Part shown: in pieces, positions 55,293 to 64,000 of the stretch
Position numbering within the stretch: position 1 is the stretch's first letter
How the letters are laid out: each line of letters opens with the position of its first letter
NCBI RefSeq assembly: GCF_040270295.1
Contig: NZ_JBELOE010000209.1
Length of the DNA stretch: 64,000 bases
Direction: 5' to 3' (one strand)
Source of the DNA: Catenovulum sediminis
Lineage (GTDB): Bacteria; Pseudomonadota; Gammaproteobacteria; Enterobacterales; Alteromonadaceae
Program-made: the position numbers and the translations under genes
Notes under the pieces: model-generated
What the model was told of the DNA's origin: nothing
Databases searched by the model: none
What the model saw: the letters and a program-made list of their open reading frames with translations, nothing else

Positions 55293-56117
55293 ATGAAAAA
55301 GTTAATGAATATAGAGCCATCGCGTCCACTTAAAGGTTTTTTGGCTCTGTTACCTTTTGTTTTAATTTTGATGCTGTATTGGTCAGCATCAAATGAAAGG
55401 TTGGCAGAAAACCCTTACGACAAGCTGCTTCCAAGCTTTAGTCAAATATCGGATGCAGTTGAACGCATGGCATTTACGGAAGACAAACGTAGTGGTGAAT
55501 ACTTATTTTGGGTCGATACGGGTGCAAGCATGTACCGTATTGGCCTCGGTATCGGTATTAGTGCCATGCTTGGTTTATTGCTTGGCATGTTGTCTGGCCT
55601 TTTACCTGTCTTCCGGTCGGGCTTTTCACCACTGATCACCATTGTATCTTTGATACCGCCGATGGCGGTACTCCCTATTTTATTTATCAGCTTCGGCTTA
55701 GGCGAACTTGCTAAAGTGATGCTAATTATTATTGGCACAGCGCCTGTTATTATTCGGGATGTTCAAGGTCATGTGCGTCAATTACCGTCGGAAATTTTGA
55801 TCAAAGCACAAACTTTAGGTGCGTCTACTTGGTTAGTTGCCATTCGAGTGGTGTTACCACAAATCATGCCCCGCCTGATTGGTGCCGTGAGATTGTCCCT
55901 AGGTACCGCCTGGCTCTTTTTAATTGCAGCAGAAGCCATTGCCGCCCAGGAAGGTTTAGGTTATCGGATATTCTTGGTACGACGCTATATGTCTATGGAT
56001 GTGATCCTGCCTTATGTTATATGGATAACCACGCTGGCATTTGTCATGGATTTTAGCTTACGCAAACTGTCCGAACTGTGCTTCCCTTGGTATCACCATC
56101 AGGAGGCTGGCAAATGA
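55293..56117 (+). CDS. ABC transporter permease, guanidine uptake
   Basis: A 274-residue inner-membrane protein of the SsuC/TauC (BPD_transp_1) family with six or so helices. The EAA loop reads EILIKAQTLGASTWLVAIRVVLPQIMP, cored on QTLGAS. It lies 12 nt after the binding protein and overlaps the ATPase start by ATGA. Confidence 0.88.
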   Translation: MKKLMNIEPSRPLKGFLALLPFVLILMLYWSASNERLAENPYDKLLPSFSQISDAVERMAFTEDKRSGEYLFWVDTGASMYRIGLGIGISAMLGLLLGMLSGLLPVFRSGFSPLITIVSLIPPMAVLPILFISFGLGELAKVMLIIIGTAPVIIRDVQGHVRQLPSEILIKAQTLGASTWLVAIRVVLPQIMPRLIGAVRLSLGTAWLFLIAAEAIAAQEGLGYRIFLVRRYMSMDVILPYVIWITTLAFVMDFSLRKLSELCFPWYHHQEAGK

Positions 56118-56896
56118 GTTTTCTGACAATTGATGATGTTTGGAAGTCCTATGCTGATGTGCAAATCCTTGAACGGCTCACACTCAAGGTTGAACAAGGT
56201 GAATTTGTCTCTATGGTTGGCGCTTCTGGCTGTGGTAAAACCACCTTGTTGAAAATGATACTAGGCAGTGAGCAGCCTACGCGGGGGCAAATACAGCTTG
56301 AAGATCAGCCTATTTCGCCTGAACCAAACCAAGCCCGTGGTATTGTTTTTCAGAAATACTCTGTGTTCCCACATCTAAGTGTTTTACAAAATGTCATGAT
56401 TGCAGACGAGTTTACCGCAGCGCGCTTTCTGGGTCGGACTTTTGGTAAACAAAAACAACAAATTGCCGACAAAGCGATCGGTTTTATCGAAGCTGTTGGT
56501 TTGTCACATGCAATTCACAAATATCCGCATCAGTTATCAGGCGGTATGCAACAACGTCTGGCGATAGCACAAGCGTTAATGAAATCCCCCAAGATTTTAT
56601 TGCTCGACGAACCATTTGGCGCGCTTGACCCGGGTATTCGCAAAGATATGCATCAACTCATACATAAAGTATGGAAAGAAAACAATCTGACCATTTTTAT
56701 GGTGACGCATGACATTCAAGAAGGGTTCGAGTTGGGCTCGCGACTTTGGGTCTTTGACAAAGTGCGCCACGACCCGCAGGCCCCAACCGCGTATGGTGCA
56801 CAAATCACCTACGACTTAGCGCTTAACAGCGAAAAACAACAACAGGCGGGTCAAACTTTAGCTAAAAAATATGCAAAAAAGGTCGTTAACTTATGA
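56114..56896 (+). CDS. ABC transporter ATPase, guanidine uptake
   Basis: A 260-residue SsuB/TauB-like ATPase. Walker A GASGCGKTT, signature LSGGMQQR, Walker B ILLLDEPFGALD and H-loop MVTHD are complete. The start is the ATG at 56114-56116, with AGGAGG upstream and ATGA overlap with the permease stop. The stop overlaps the next start likewise, so these genes are tightly coupled. Confidence 0.92.
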   Translation: MSFLTIDDVWKSYADVQILERLTLKVEQGEFVSMVGASGCGKTTLLKMILGSEQPTRGQIQLEDQPISPEPNQARGIVFQKYSVFPHLSVLQNVMIADEFTAARFLGRTFGKQKQQIADKAIGFIEAVGLSHAIHKYPHQLSGGMQQRLAIAQALMKSPKILLLDEPFGALDPGIRKDMHQLIHKVWKENNLTIFMVTHDIQEGFELGSRLWVFDKVRHDPQAPTAYGAQITYDLALNSEKQQQAGQTLAKKYAKKVVNL

Positions 56897-57603
56897 TTTT
56901 ATATCAAGATACTCTACCAGCAGGTAAACACTGGTCAATGCGAATGCGCCGTGGCACCAGCTTGCGTTTAATAGACAAAACAGGCAGTGCGAACATAGGG
57001 GTGTTATTTTACAATCCGGAAAATCTACTGGAGCGTTACAACGCACCGGATACATTAAAGTGCCAGCACACTTTAAAATTAACTAAAGGTCATTGTTTAT
57101 ATTCAGATATGGGACGCATTTTTTGCGCCATTACAGAAGATAGTTTTGGATGGCATGACACCATAAGTGGCAACAGCAACAAAACCCTCGTCGAAAAAAA
57201 ATGGGGTAAACGCGACTACCAGCACGACAGAAACAACTGGAAACAAAATGGTTATGACGCATTTTTGGTAGAAGCGGCCAAATATGGCCTTGGCAAACAA
57301 GATCTGACGGCCAACTTAAACTTATTCAGCAAAGTTGAACCAGATGGTGAAGGTGCACTCAGCTATAGTGAAGCACAATCTAAAGCTGGAGACTTCATCG
57401 AGCTGCGTTTCGAAATGGACACCTTGGTGTTGTTACATACTTGCCCGCACCCACTAAACAACTCTGAAGACTACCCAGATTTTGCAGTGGAATATCAAAT
57501 CCGCCCGTCGGCCCCCATTACCGAAGACGATCTTTGCAAAAACGGGTGCGCTGAAAACCAACGGGGTTATGAAAATAACCGTTTGTATCATCTGGGTCTG
57601 TAA
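56893..57603 (+). CDS. DUF1989 protein, carboxyguanidine deiminase subunit (larger)
   Basis: A 236-residue DUF1989 protein, long annotated urea carboxylase-associated protein. Homologues form, with the second DUF1989 protein, the heteromeric carboxyguanidine deiminase that turns carboxyguanidine into allophanate plus ammonia. Cys and His residues suited to metal or catalysis appear in HTCPHPLNN and near the end (CKNGC). The start overlaps the ATPase stop (ATGA). Assignment to the A or B subunit name is left open. Confidence 0.88.
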   Translation: MILYQDTLPAGKHWSMRMRRGTSLRLIDKTGSANIGVLFYNPENLLERYNAPDTLKCQHTLKLTKGHCLYSDMGRIFCAITEDSFGWHDTISGNSNKTLVEKKWGKRDYQHDRNNWKQNGYDAFLVEAAKYGLGKQDLTANLNLFSKVEPDGEGALSYSEAQSKAGDFIELRFEMDTLVLLHTCPHPLNNSEDYPDFAVEYQIRPSAPITEDDLCKNGCAENQRGYENNRLYHLGL

Positions 57604-57613
57604 GGAGTTTATC

Positions 57614-58252
57614 ATGATCAAAACAAGTCAATTAACCACTGAACAAGCACTGAATCGTGAAATCGTTGAAGCGGGAGACTATTACTTAAAAGTTGTCAAA
57701 AAAGGTCAGACGATACGAATTTTAGATTTGGAAGGTAATCAAGCCGCTGACACTTTATTTTATAACGCAAACGATATTAGCGAACGATACAGTGCAACCG
57801 ACACCATACGTGAACAAGGTAATGTTTACTTATCGGCTGGCAGCACCTTAATGTCAAATGAATGCAACCCAATGCTCAAAATTGTCGCTGATACCTGTGG
57901 TCGTCACGATACGGTCGGTGGTGCGTGCGCAACAGAGAGCAATACAGTACGTTATGCATTGGGAAAAAAATGCATGCACGCCTGTCGTGATAGCTGGTTG
58001 TTAGCCATTGCCGAAAACCAAGAATTGGGCTTGAGCAAAAAAGATATCACCCACAACATTAACTTCTTTATGAATGTACCGGTAACCACTGACGGCAAAT
58101 TAACTTTTGCAGATGGTATCAGTGGCGCAGGAAAATATGTTGAGTTAGAAGCCTTGATGGATGTCATCGTACTGATTTCTAATTGTCCTCAATTAAATAA
58201 CCCTTGCAACGCGTACAACCCAACACCGATTGAAGTATTGATTTGGGCTTAG
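57614..58252 (+). CDS. DUF1989 protein, carboxyguanidine deiminase subunit (smaller)
   Basis: A 212-residue DUF1989 protein from the ATG at 57614-57616 with AAGGAG 9 nt upstream; a longer frame reaching back to 57482 overlaps the previous gene out of its frame and is rejected. It shows ILDLEGNQAADTLFYN and GRHDTVGGACATESN, plus a SNCPQLNNPCN motif that parallels the partner's HTCPHPLNN. Together they are expected to make allophanate. Confidence 0.88.
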   Translation: MIKTSQLTTEQALNREIVEAGDYYLKVVKKGQTIRILDLEGNQAADTLFYNANDISERYSATDTIREQGNVYLSAGSTLMSNECNPMLKIVADTCGRHDTVGGACATESNTVRYALGKKCMHACRDSWLLAIAENQELGLSKKDITHNINFFMNVPVTTDGKLTFADGISGAGKYVELEALMDVIVLISNCPQLNNPCNAYNPTPIEVLIWA

Positions 58253-58310
58253 CAGCTATTAAGCGCTTAAGCGAAAAACAAAAATTGATTAGTTAGGCCG
58301 TAAGGCAAGT

Positions 58311-58359
58311 ATTTGGGACGACCCAGATACAAAAATAAGCTTGATGCGGGACGACCCGC
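58311..58359 (+). promoter_or_regulatory. Guanidine-II (mini-ykkC) riboswitch inside the operon
   Basis: Two hairpins each expose the signature loop: ATTTGGG-ACGA-CCCAGAT (58311-58328, 7 bp) and GCGGG-ACGA-CCCGC (58346-58359, 5 bp), joined by a 17-nt linker. GGG-ACGR-CCC pairs are the defining motif of the guanidine-II class. The second hairpin ends 18 nt before the carboxylase ATG, so it likely controls access to its ribosome-binding site, which lies in AAGACGAGTG. It is the second guanidine aptamer of the same operon. Confidence 0.9.
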
Positions 58360-58377
58360 TAAGACGAGTGAAATATC

Positions 58378-61300
58378 ATGTTTAACACAGTCCTAATTGC
58401 CAACAGAGGCGCAATCGCCTGCCGCATTATTCGTACCCTAAAAAAGCTTGGCATTAAAAGTATTGCCATTTATGCAGAAGCCGATAAAGAATCTTTGCAT
58501 GTGACACAAGCGGATGAAGCCTACAGTTTAGGAGAAGGCACTGCTGCTACCACTTATCTGGACCAAGAAAAAATTATCACCATTGCTCAGCAAACAGGAG
58601 CGCAAGCAATTCACCCAGGTTATGGTTTTTTAAGTGAAAATGCGACCTTTGCTGAAAAACTCCAACAACACAACATCAGTTTTATCGGGCCGCGCGCGCA
58701 GCAAATGATCGACTTTGGTTTGAAGCATCAAGCCCGTGAAATTGCTGAGAAGGCAAATGTGCCTTTAGTGCCAGGAAGTGGCCTAATTGCAGATTTAACC
58801 GAGCTGGTAAAATATGCCGAAAGCGTTGGCTTCCCGGTCATGCTAAAAAGTACGGCGGGCGGCGGCGGCATTGGCATGCAAAGGTGTGACTCGGTTGATG
58901 AACTAGAAAAAGCTTTCATCAACGTAAAACATTTAGGTTCACAAAATTTTGCAAACGATGGTGTATTTGTCGAAAAATTCGTAGAAAAAGCTCGCCATAT
59001 AGAGGTTCAAGTCATCGCAAATGGTTTTGGCCAGGTTGTTACTTTAGGCGAGCGAGACTGCTCCAGCCAACGACGCAATCAAAAAGTTATTGAAGAAACA
59101 CCTGCGGCTAACTTACCTTCGTCCACCCGCAGTGCCATGTTAACAACCGCTAAAAATCTAATGGCCTCAATAAACTACCTCAATGCAGGTACCGTTGAGT
59201 TTATTTACGACCCGCAGCAAGACCAGTTTTATTTTTTAGAAGTAAACACTCGCTTACAAGTAGAGCATGGTGTTACTGAGATGTGCTACCAGGTTGATCT
59301 GGTTGAGTGGATGCTTAAAGTTGCCTATAGTGAAAGCATACTAAGTTCACCTTTAGATTTATCTGAATTAGCGGGTTTAAAACCGCAAGGCCACGCAATT
59401 CAAGCGCGCATATACGCCGAAAACCCAGCTAAAAATTTTCAACCGTCGGCAGGTTTACTGACTCAAGTCGAATGGCCGCAACAAGAGGCTAGAATCGATC
59501 ATTGGATTGAAGCGGGGCTAACTGTGTCGCCATTTTTTGATCCTATGCTGGCAAAAGTTATTGTCCATGCAGAGAACCGAGACACTGCAATCGACAAGCT
59601 TCAAAGCGCCCTGACCGCGTCAAAAGTCTACGGCGTGATAACGAATATTGATTATGTACAGCAGATTTTAGCGGATGAAAGCTTTAAACAAGGCAAAATT
59701 TTTACCCGCAGCCTCAATGATTTCCAAGCACAATTTTCCGGCTTTGAAGTGCTAAAAGCCGGCACTATGACCACTATTCAAGATTACCCCGCCCGCGTCG
59801 GTTATTGGGATATCGGCGTACCACCATCAGGCCCATTTGATTTTTATTCATTTCGCTTGGCGAACCGATTATTAAATAATCCAGACAATGCAGCTGGATT
59901 AGAAATAACCTTACAAGGACCAAGTTTAAAATTTCATCAAGATTGCCAGCTTGTTGTCACAGGTGCAGAAATAGAGATACACCTTGACGAAAAACCACAA
60001 AAAAACCACCAGATAATCGATATCAAAGCTGGACAAATTTTAAAAATAGGCAAAGTTAATGCAGCAGGTGCACGCGCCTATTTAGCTGTCAGTGGTGGCA
60101 TTCAATGCCCAGATTATTTAGGCAGTAAAAGTACTTTTACTTTAGGTCAGTTTGGTGGACATTGTGGTCGCGCGCTGCGTATCGGTGATTTTTTAGCCAT
60201 TCCCAAAACAGCAGAATTAGCAAAAGTCACACCGCCAACTCAACCTGCTTCAAGCAACATGATTTCGGCAGAGATAGTTGCACCTGTCACCAATAACTGG
60301 TCTGTCAGAGTGATATATGGCCCACATGGCGCGCCCGACTTTTTTACCGAAGAAGACATTGCCAATATACAATCTCACACTTGGAAAATTCACTATAATT
60401 CAAGTCGGACAGGCATTCGTTTAATCGGCCCGAAACCCCAATGGGCACGGGAAACAGGCGGAGAAGCGGGCTTGCACCCTTCCAATATCCATGACAATGC
60501 GTATGCTTTTGGAACAGTCGATTTTACCGGCGACATGCCCGTTATATTGGGACCCGATGGCCCAAGTTTAGGTGGTTTTGTTTGCCCATTTACTGTGATT
60601 AGCGCTGATTTATGGAAACTGGGCCAATTAAAAGCAGGTGATAATCTGCAATTTGAAGTGGTCGATCTGACAACCGCTAAACAAATAGAAATTGCGCAAA
60701 ATCAGCAAATAGATACGCTGACTAAAGTAAACTGTGATTACCAGAGCAGCGCTATCTCAACACCGATATTAAGTACCTTAGTAACTGATGATGGCGAGCC
60801 TGATTTAGTATTTCGTCAAGCGGGCGACAAGTTTTTATTAGTGGAATACGGCGAACTTGTATTAGACCTGACACTGCGCGCGCGCGTGCAAGCATTATTA
60901 GAGGCATTACAAGCAAAAAATATTCATGGGATCTTAGAGCTCACGCCGGGCATTCGTTCACTACAAGTACATTATGACAACCTGCTAATAGATGTCGAAA
61001 GCCTGATTGAGGTCATTAAACAAATTGACCTAGGTTTAGGTGACACCCGTCAATTGAGTTTTGAATCACGCATCGTCCACCTGCCATTAAGCTGGGATGA
61101 CAAAGCCTGCCAAGAAGCTATCGATAAATATGTGCAATCAGTGCGCAAAGATGCGCCATGGTGTCCGTCTAACCTAGAGTTTATTAAACGGATAAACGGC
61201 TTGGACAGCATTGAGCAAGTAAAAAAAATTGTTTTTGACGCTCACTATTTAGTTTTAGGTTTAGGGGATGTATATCTCGGCGCACCGGTTGCAACCCCAC

Positions 61301-62010
61301 TCGATAAATGCCATCGGTTAGTGACCACTAAGTACAATCCGGCCCGCACCTGGACCGCAGAAAACTCGGTCGGAATAGGTGGTGCGTATATGTGTATTTA
61401 CGGCATGGAAGGACCCGGTGGTTATCAGTTTGTTGGTCGTACAGTGCAAATGTGGAATCGATATCGCAGTAACGAGATCTTCAACAAACCTTGGTTACTA
61501 CGATTTTTTGACCAAGTTAAATATTACCCGGTCAGCCATGAAGAATTGATGCAAATTCGCGAAGATTTTCCGTTAGGCAAATGGCAACCCAAAATTGAGG
61601 CGTCTAACGTTTCTATGCCCGAACTGATTCAGCAGTGGCAGGACAACCAAACCGCCATTGACAAATTCACTCAACAAAGAGAACAAGCATTTGCCAACGA
61701 AATGGCCGAGTGGAAACGAACAGGCCAATTAAACTATTCATATGAAGCGGAGGCTGAACAAAAATCAGCAGAGATTGAGCTGACCGACAAGCAATATTTA
61801 ATGGAAGCGACAGCGGCCGGAAGTGTGTGGAAAGTTGCCAGTAAAGCGGGACAGCAAGTTTCTTCGGGTGAATCAATGATTGTGCTTGAATCGATGAAGA
61901 TGGAGATTGATATCGCCGCAACTGAAAGCGCTAAAGTAATCAAAATTCTAGTTAAAGAAGGTCAGCAAGTTCATGCAGGTCAAGCCCTGATGGTATTGGA
62001 GGAGGCATAA
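58378..62010 (+). CDS. Guanidine/urea carboxylase, biotin-dependent
   Basis: A 1210-residue multidomain enzyme. Biotin carboxylase (about 1-450) has the ATP-grasp loop TAGGGGIGM, ERDCSSQRR and NTRLQVEHGVTE. The carboxyltransferase consists of an AHS2/KipA-like part (about 460-770, DYPARVGYWDIGVPPSG) and an AHS1/KipI-like part (about 825-1060, GLGDVYLGAP...KYNPARTW). A C-terminal biotinyl domain carries ESMKME. The family is annotated urea carboxylase, but homologues placed with DUF1989 genes and guanidine riboswitches prefer guanidine, giving carboxyguanidine. Guanidine is therefore the favoured substrate here; the specificity residue was not resolved by eye. Confidence 0.9.
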   Translation: MFNTVLIANRGAIACRIIRTLKKLGIKSIAIYAEADKESLHVTQADEAYSLGEGTAATTYLDQEKIITIAQQTGAQAIHPGYGFLSENATFAEKLQQHNISFIGPRAQQMIDFGLKHQAREIAEKANVPLVPGSGLIADLTELVKYAESVGFPVMLKSTAGGGGIGMQRCDSVDELEKAFINVKHLGSQNFANDGVFVEKFVEKARHIEVQVIANGFGQVVTLGERDCSSQRRNQKVIEETPAANLPSSTRSAMLTTAKNLMASINYLNAGTVEFIYDPQQDQFYFLEVNTRLQVEHGVTEMCYQVDLVEWMLKVAYSESILSSPLDLSELAGLKPQGHAIQARIYAENPAKNFQPSAGLLTQVEWPQQEARIDHWIEAGLTVSPFFDPMLAKVIVHAENRDTAIDKLQSALTASKVYGVITNIDYVQQILADESFKQGKIFTRSLNDFQAQFSGFEVLKAGTMTTIQDYPARVGYWDIGVPPSGPFDFYSFRLANRLLNNPDNAAGLEITLQGPSLKFHQDCQLVVTGAEIEIHLDEKPQKNHQIIDIKAGQILKIGKVNAAGARAYLAVSGGIQCPDYLGSKSTFTLGQFGGHCGRALRIGDFLAIPKTAELAKVTPPTQPASSNMISAEIVAPVTNNWSVRVIYGPHGAPDFFTEEDIANIQSHTWKIHYNSSRTGIRLIGPKPQWARETGGEAGLHPSNIHDNAYAFGTVDFTGDMPVILGPDGPSLGGFVCPFTVISADLWKLGQLKAGDNLQFEVVDLTTAKQIEIAQNQQIDTLTKVNCDYQSSAISTPILSTLVTDDGEPDLVFRQAGDKFLLVEYGELVLDLTLRARVQALLEALQAKNIHGILELTPGIRSLQVHYDNLLIDVESLIEVIKQIDLGLGDTRQLSFESRIVHLPLSWDDKACQEAIDKYVQSVRKDAPWCPSNLEFIKRINGLDSIEQVKKIVFDAHYLVLGLGDVYLGAPVATPLDKCHRLVTTKYNPARTWTAENSVGIGGAYMCIYGMEGPGGYQFVGRTVQMWNRYRSNEIFNKPWLLRFFDQVKYYPVSHEELMQIREDFPLGKWQPKIEASNVSMPELIQQWQDNQTAIDKFTQQREQAFANEMAEWKRTGQLNYSYEAEAEQKSAEIELTDKQYLMEATAAGSVWKVASKAGQQVSSGESMIVLESMKMEIDIAATESAKVIKILVKEGQQVHAGQALMVLEEA

Positions 62011-62011
62011 T

Positions 62012-63799
62012 ATGCAACAAACAAACTTAACCATAGAAGCGCTCAACAACGCCTATTCGACTGGTGCTTTATCTGCAGAAACGTTAATTTTAAGCCTCGC
62101 TGCAGAAGCAAAAACACAAAAAGCAGTTTGGATAAGCCTGCTCGATGAAACGCAGATAACAGCGTATTTGGCTGGGCTGAAAAATAAATCACCACAAACC
62201 CATCCACTGTACGGCGTGCCATTTGCGATAAAAGACAATATAGATTTAGCTGGTTTGCCAACAACGGCTGCTTGTTCTGAATATAGTTATATCGCAGAAA
62301 AATCAGCCTACGTTGTCGAGCAATTAATCGATGCTGGTGCAATACCTATTGGTAAAACCAACCTAGATCAGTTTGCCACCGGATTGGTTGGCACACGCTC
62401 GCCCTATGGTGAAACTAAAAATGCATTTAACCCCGACTATATCTCAGGTGGCTCAAGTTCAGGCTCTGCGGTTGCCGTTGCGACCGGCATTGTCAGTTTT
62501 GCACTCGGTACAGACACAGCAGGATCCGGCCGGATACCAGCATGTTTCAATAATCTGGTTGGTTTAAAACCCAGCAAAGGATTATTGTCGACTACAGGTG
62601 TTGTACCAGCCTGTCGAAGCTTAGATTGTGTTAGTATTTTTGCGTTAACCGCAAACGATGCCAACACAGTCTTTCAAATTGCAGCGCAATATGATGCCAG
62701 CGACTATTATGCACGGATAAATACACCCGCGAATAAAAGCCCAGTACTGAGCAAAGCAGAATTTACCTTTGCCGTTCCGTTACCAGAACAACTAACTTTT
62801 TTCGGTGATAATATTTATCAGGCAGAATTTTACAAAACGATTGAAAAACTCGAAGCGTTAGGCGGCAAGAAAACACAGTTAGACTTTTCGCCAATGCTAC
62901 AAGCCGCTAAATTATTATACGAAGGCCCTTGGGTCGCAGAGCGATACCTTGCAACGCAAGAGATTATCGAGAAAAAGCCTGAAGCGATGCTTGATGTCAC
63001 GCGAACCATTATAGAAGCAGGTAATTCGGCAAAAGCAACCGATTGTTTTGCTGCTTTGTATAAACTACAAGCCCTTAAAAAACAAGCTGATGCAATAGTA
63101 GAACAAGTTGATTTTGTGGTGACACCAACAGCAGGCAGACATTATACACGTGAAGAAATTAGGGAAAATCCTATCAGTTACAATTCAAATTTGGGTTATT
63201 ACACCAATTTTATGAATTTATTGGATTATTCTGCTATAGCCGTGCCGACCAGCTTTACAGAGCAAAAAATGCCGTTTGGTGTGACCTTGTTTAGTTTTGC
63301 ACTGCAAGACCAAAAATTATTGGCATACGCCGATAAAATCATGCAATCCAATCAACTACCACTAGGTGCAACAAACTGGCCCCTCACCAATAACACACTG
63401 TCGACCTCTAATAATCGAGGTTTTATCGATCTAGCGGTATGTGGTGCGCACTTATCCGGTATGGCCCTTAACCAACAACTTATCGAGCGGGATGCGTTAT
63501 TAGTTGAAAAAACAACAACCGCTAAAGCCTATCAAATGTATACCGTTCAAGGACCTGTCGAACGCCCTGCTCTAATTCGCTCGGAGCAAGAAAAACAAAG
63601 CTTTGAAGTGGAAGTTTGGCGAATGCCAACTGAACATTTTGCATCTTTTGTTCAAGGAATCGCTGCACCGCTCGGAATGGGTAAAATAGAACTCGTCGAC
63701 GGTCGTTTGGTCACTGGCTTTATCGCTGAAGCAATTGCTCAAAATGGCCGTAATATAAGTGAATTCGGTAGTTGGCGAAAATATATGGCTACTCTGTAA
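62012..63799 (+). CDS. atzF: Allophanate hydrolase
   Basis: Splits allophanate into two ammonia and two CO2, ending guanidine (or urea) breakdown. The 595-residue protein has an amidase-signature domain (about 1-440) with the Lys-cisSer-Ser triad in FAIKDN, GGSSSGSAV and DTAGSGRIP. A C-terminal allophanate-hydrolase-specific domain (about 465-590) follows. The start is 1 nt after the carboxylase stop, so the two are translated together. The IS5 element begins about 50 nt downstream. Confidence 0.94.
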   Translation: MQQTNLTIEALNNAYSTGALSAETLILSLAAEAKTQKAVWISLLDETQITAYLAGLKNKSPQTHPLYGVPFAIKDNIDLAGLPTTAACSEYSYIAEKSAYVVEQLIDAGAIPIGKTNLDQFATGLVGTRSPYGETKNAFNPDYISGGSSSGSAVAVATGIVSFALGTDTAGSGRIPACFNNLVGLKPSKGLLSTTGVVPACRSLDCVSIFALTANDANTVFQIAAQYDASDYYARINTPANKSPVLSKAEFTFAVPLPEQLTFFGDNIYQAEFYKTIEKLEALGGKKTQLDFSPMLQAAKLLYEGPWVAERYLATQEIIEKKPEAMLDVTRTIIEAGNSAKATDCFAALYKLQALKKQADAIVEQVDFVVTPTAGRHYTREEIRENPISYNSNLGYYTNFMNLLDYSAIAVPTSFTEQKMPFGVTLFSFALQDQKLLAYADKIMQSNQLPLGATNWPLTNNTLSTSNNRGFIDLAVCGAHLSGMALNQQLIERDALLVEKTTTAKAYQMYTVQGPVERPALIRSEQEKQSFEVEVWRMPTEHFASFVQGIAAPLGMGKIELVDGRLVTGFIAEAIAQNGRNISEFGSWRKYMATL

Positions 63800-63850
63800 C
63801 AGATTACTCACTCTGTCCCCGCAGTGTTTATAAAATAGCGGCGACACTAG

Positions 63851-64000
63851 GGCGTGTGAATCTTTGTGTGTTTTTTATACATTAGCAATGCATCGGTAAC
63901 CACATTATAGCGAATGCCAATGACACCATTGAAGCATAATTTCTTTCTAATTTATCGTATCTTGTTGAAATTGCTCTAAAATGTTTAATTCTAGCAAAAG
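63851..64000 (-). mobile_element. IS5-family insertion sequence, one end
   Basis: The element seems to begin after CTAG (63847-63850), a sequence typical as target duplication for IS427-group elements, with GGGCGTGTGAATCTTTGTGTG as the likely terminal repeat. The rest runs out of the window. The exact boundary is inferred. Confidence 0.6.
63882..64000 (-). CDS. IS5-family transposase, C-terminal end (partial)
   Basis: A minus-strand frame open to the right window edge, ending at TAA 63882-63884. Its last ~39 residues include IKHFRAISTRYDKLERNYAS, the FR.I.TRYDKL motif that ends DDE transposases of the IS5/IS427 group. The catalytic part lies outside the window, so intactness cannot be judged. 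Confidence 0.85.
   Translation of the reverse strand, partial: FARIKHFRAISTRYDKLERNYASMVSLAFAIMWLPMHC

Overview
The window comes from a moderately AT-rich gammaproteobacterial chromosome, most likely Alteromonadales or a close relative. This is inferred from gene order and protein resemblance. Three blocks keep an order known from Escherichia coli: uvrY-uvrC-pgsA-tRNA(Gly,Cys,Leu); ftsK-lolA-rarA-crcB-serS; and dapB, carA-carB-greA, rlmE-ftsH-folP-glmM-(tpiA)-secG-tRNA(Leu)-tRNA(fMet)-rimP-nusA-infB-rbfA-truB-rpsO-pnp-nlpI. No plasmid or prophage genes are seen. One IS5-family element begins at the extreme right edge.

Layout. 1-3.6 kb: a partial secreted Ig-like-repeat protein and a small transfer-like cassette (frameshifted TPR/LicD-like gene, cytidylyltransferase, unknown). 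3.9-8 kb: tRNA cluster, pgsA, uvrC, uvrY, tRNA-Ser. 8.3-10.6 kb: yccA-like gene, tusDCBE, a 49-aa membrane protein. 10.6-18.3 kb: serS, crcB, rarA, lolA, ftsK, ald. 18.2-27.2 kb: YfiR/YfiN-like c-di-GMP pair, Pqi/MCE lipid-transport operon with a patatin, and an EAL-HDOD protein. 27.2-27.7 kb: REP-like hairpins and a 13-copy heptamer array. 27.7-31.6 kb: envelope proteins, an HExxH metalloprotease and NlpI. 31.7-53.2 kb: translation, transcription, cell-wall and pyrimidine/arginine housekeeping genes. 54-63.8 kb: a nitrogen-scavenging operon.

The most interesting region is 53.85-63.8 kb. It encodes a complete guanidine assimilation pathway: a three-gene ABC transporter, two DUF1989 proteins (carboxyguanidine deiminase subunits), a biotin-dependent urea/guanidine carboxylase and allophanate hydrolase. 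Upstream lie an NtrC-like site, a sigma-54-like promoter and a guanidine-I (ykkC) riboswitch. A second aptamer of a different class, guanidine-II (mini-ykkC, paired GGG-ACGA-CCC hairpins), sits inside the operon directly before the carboxylase. Nitrogen limitation would thus switch the operon on, and guanidine would be sensed twice in one transcript by two unrelated RNAs.

A second regulatory find is the carA leader. It encodes a 19-residue peptide with four Arg codons whose stop lies inside a strong terminator hairpin just before the carA ribosome-binding site, the layout of a ribosome-mediated attenuator. Other points are a tRNA-Leu remnant that records a tandem duplication of the Gly-Cys-Leu unit, the absence of lrp between ald and ftsK, and a G-run frameshift in the LicD-like gene.
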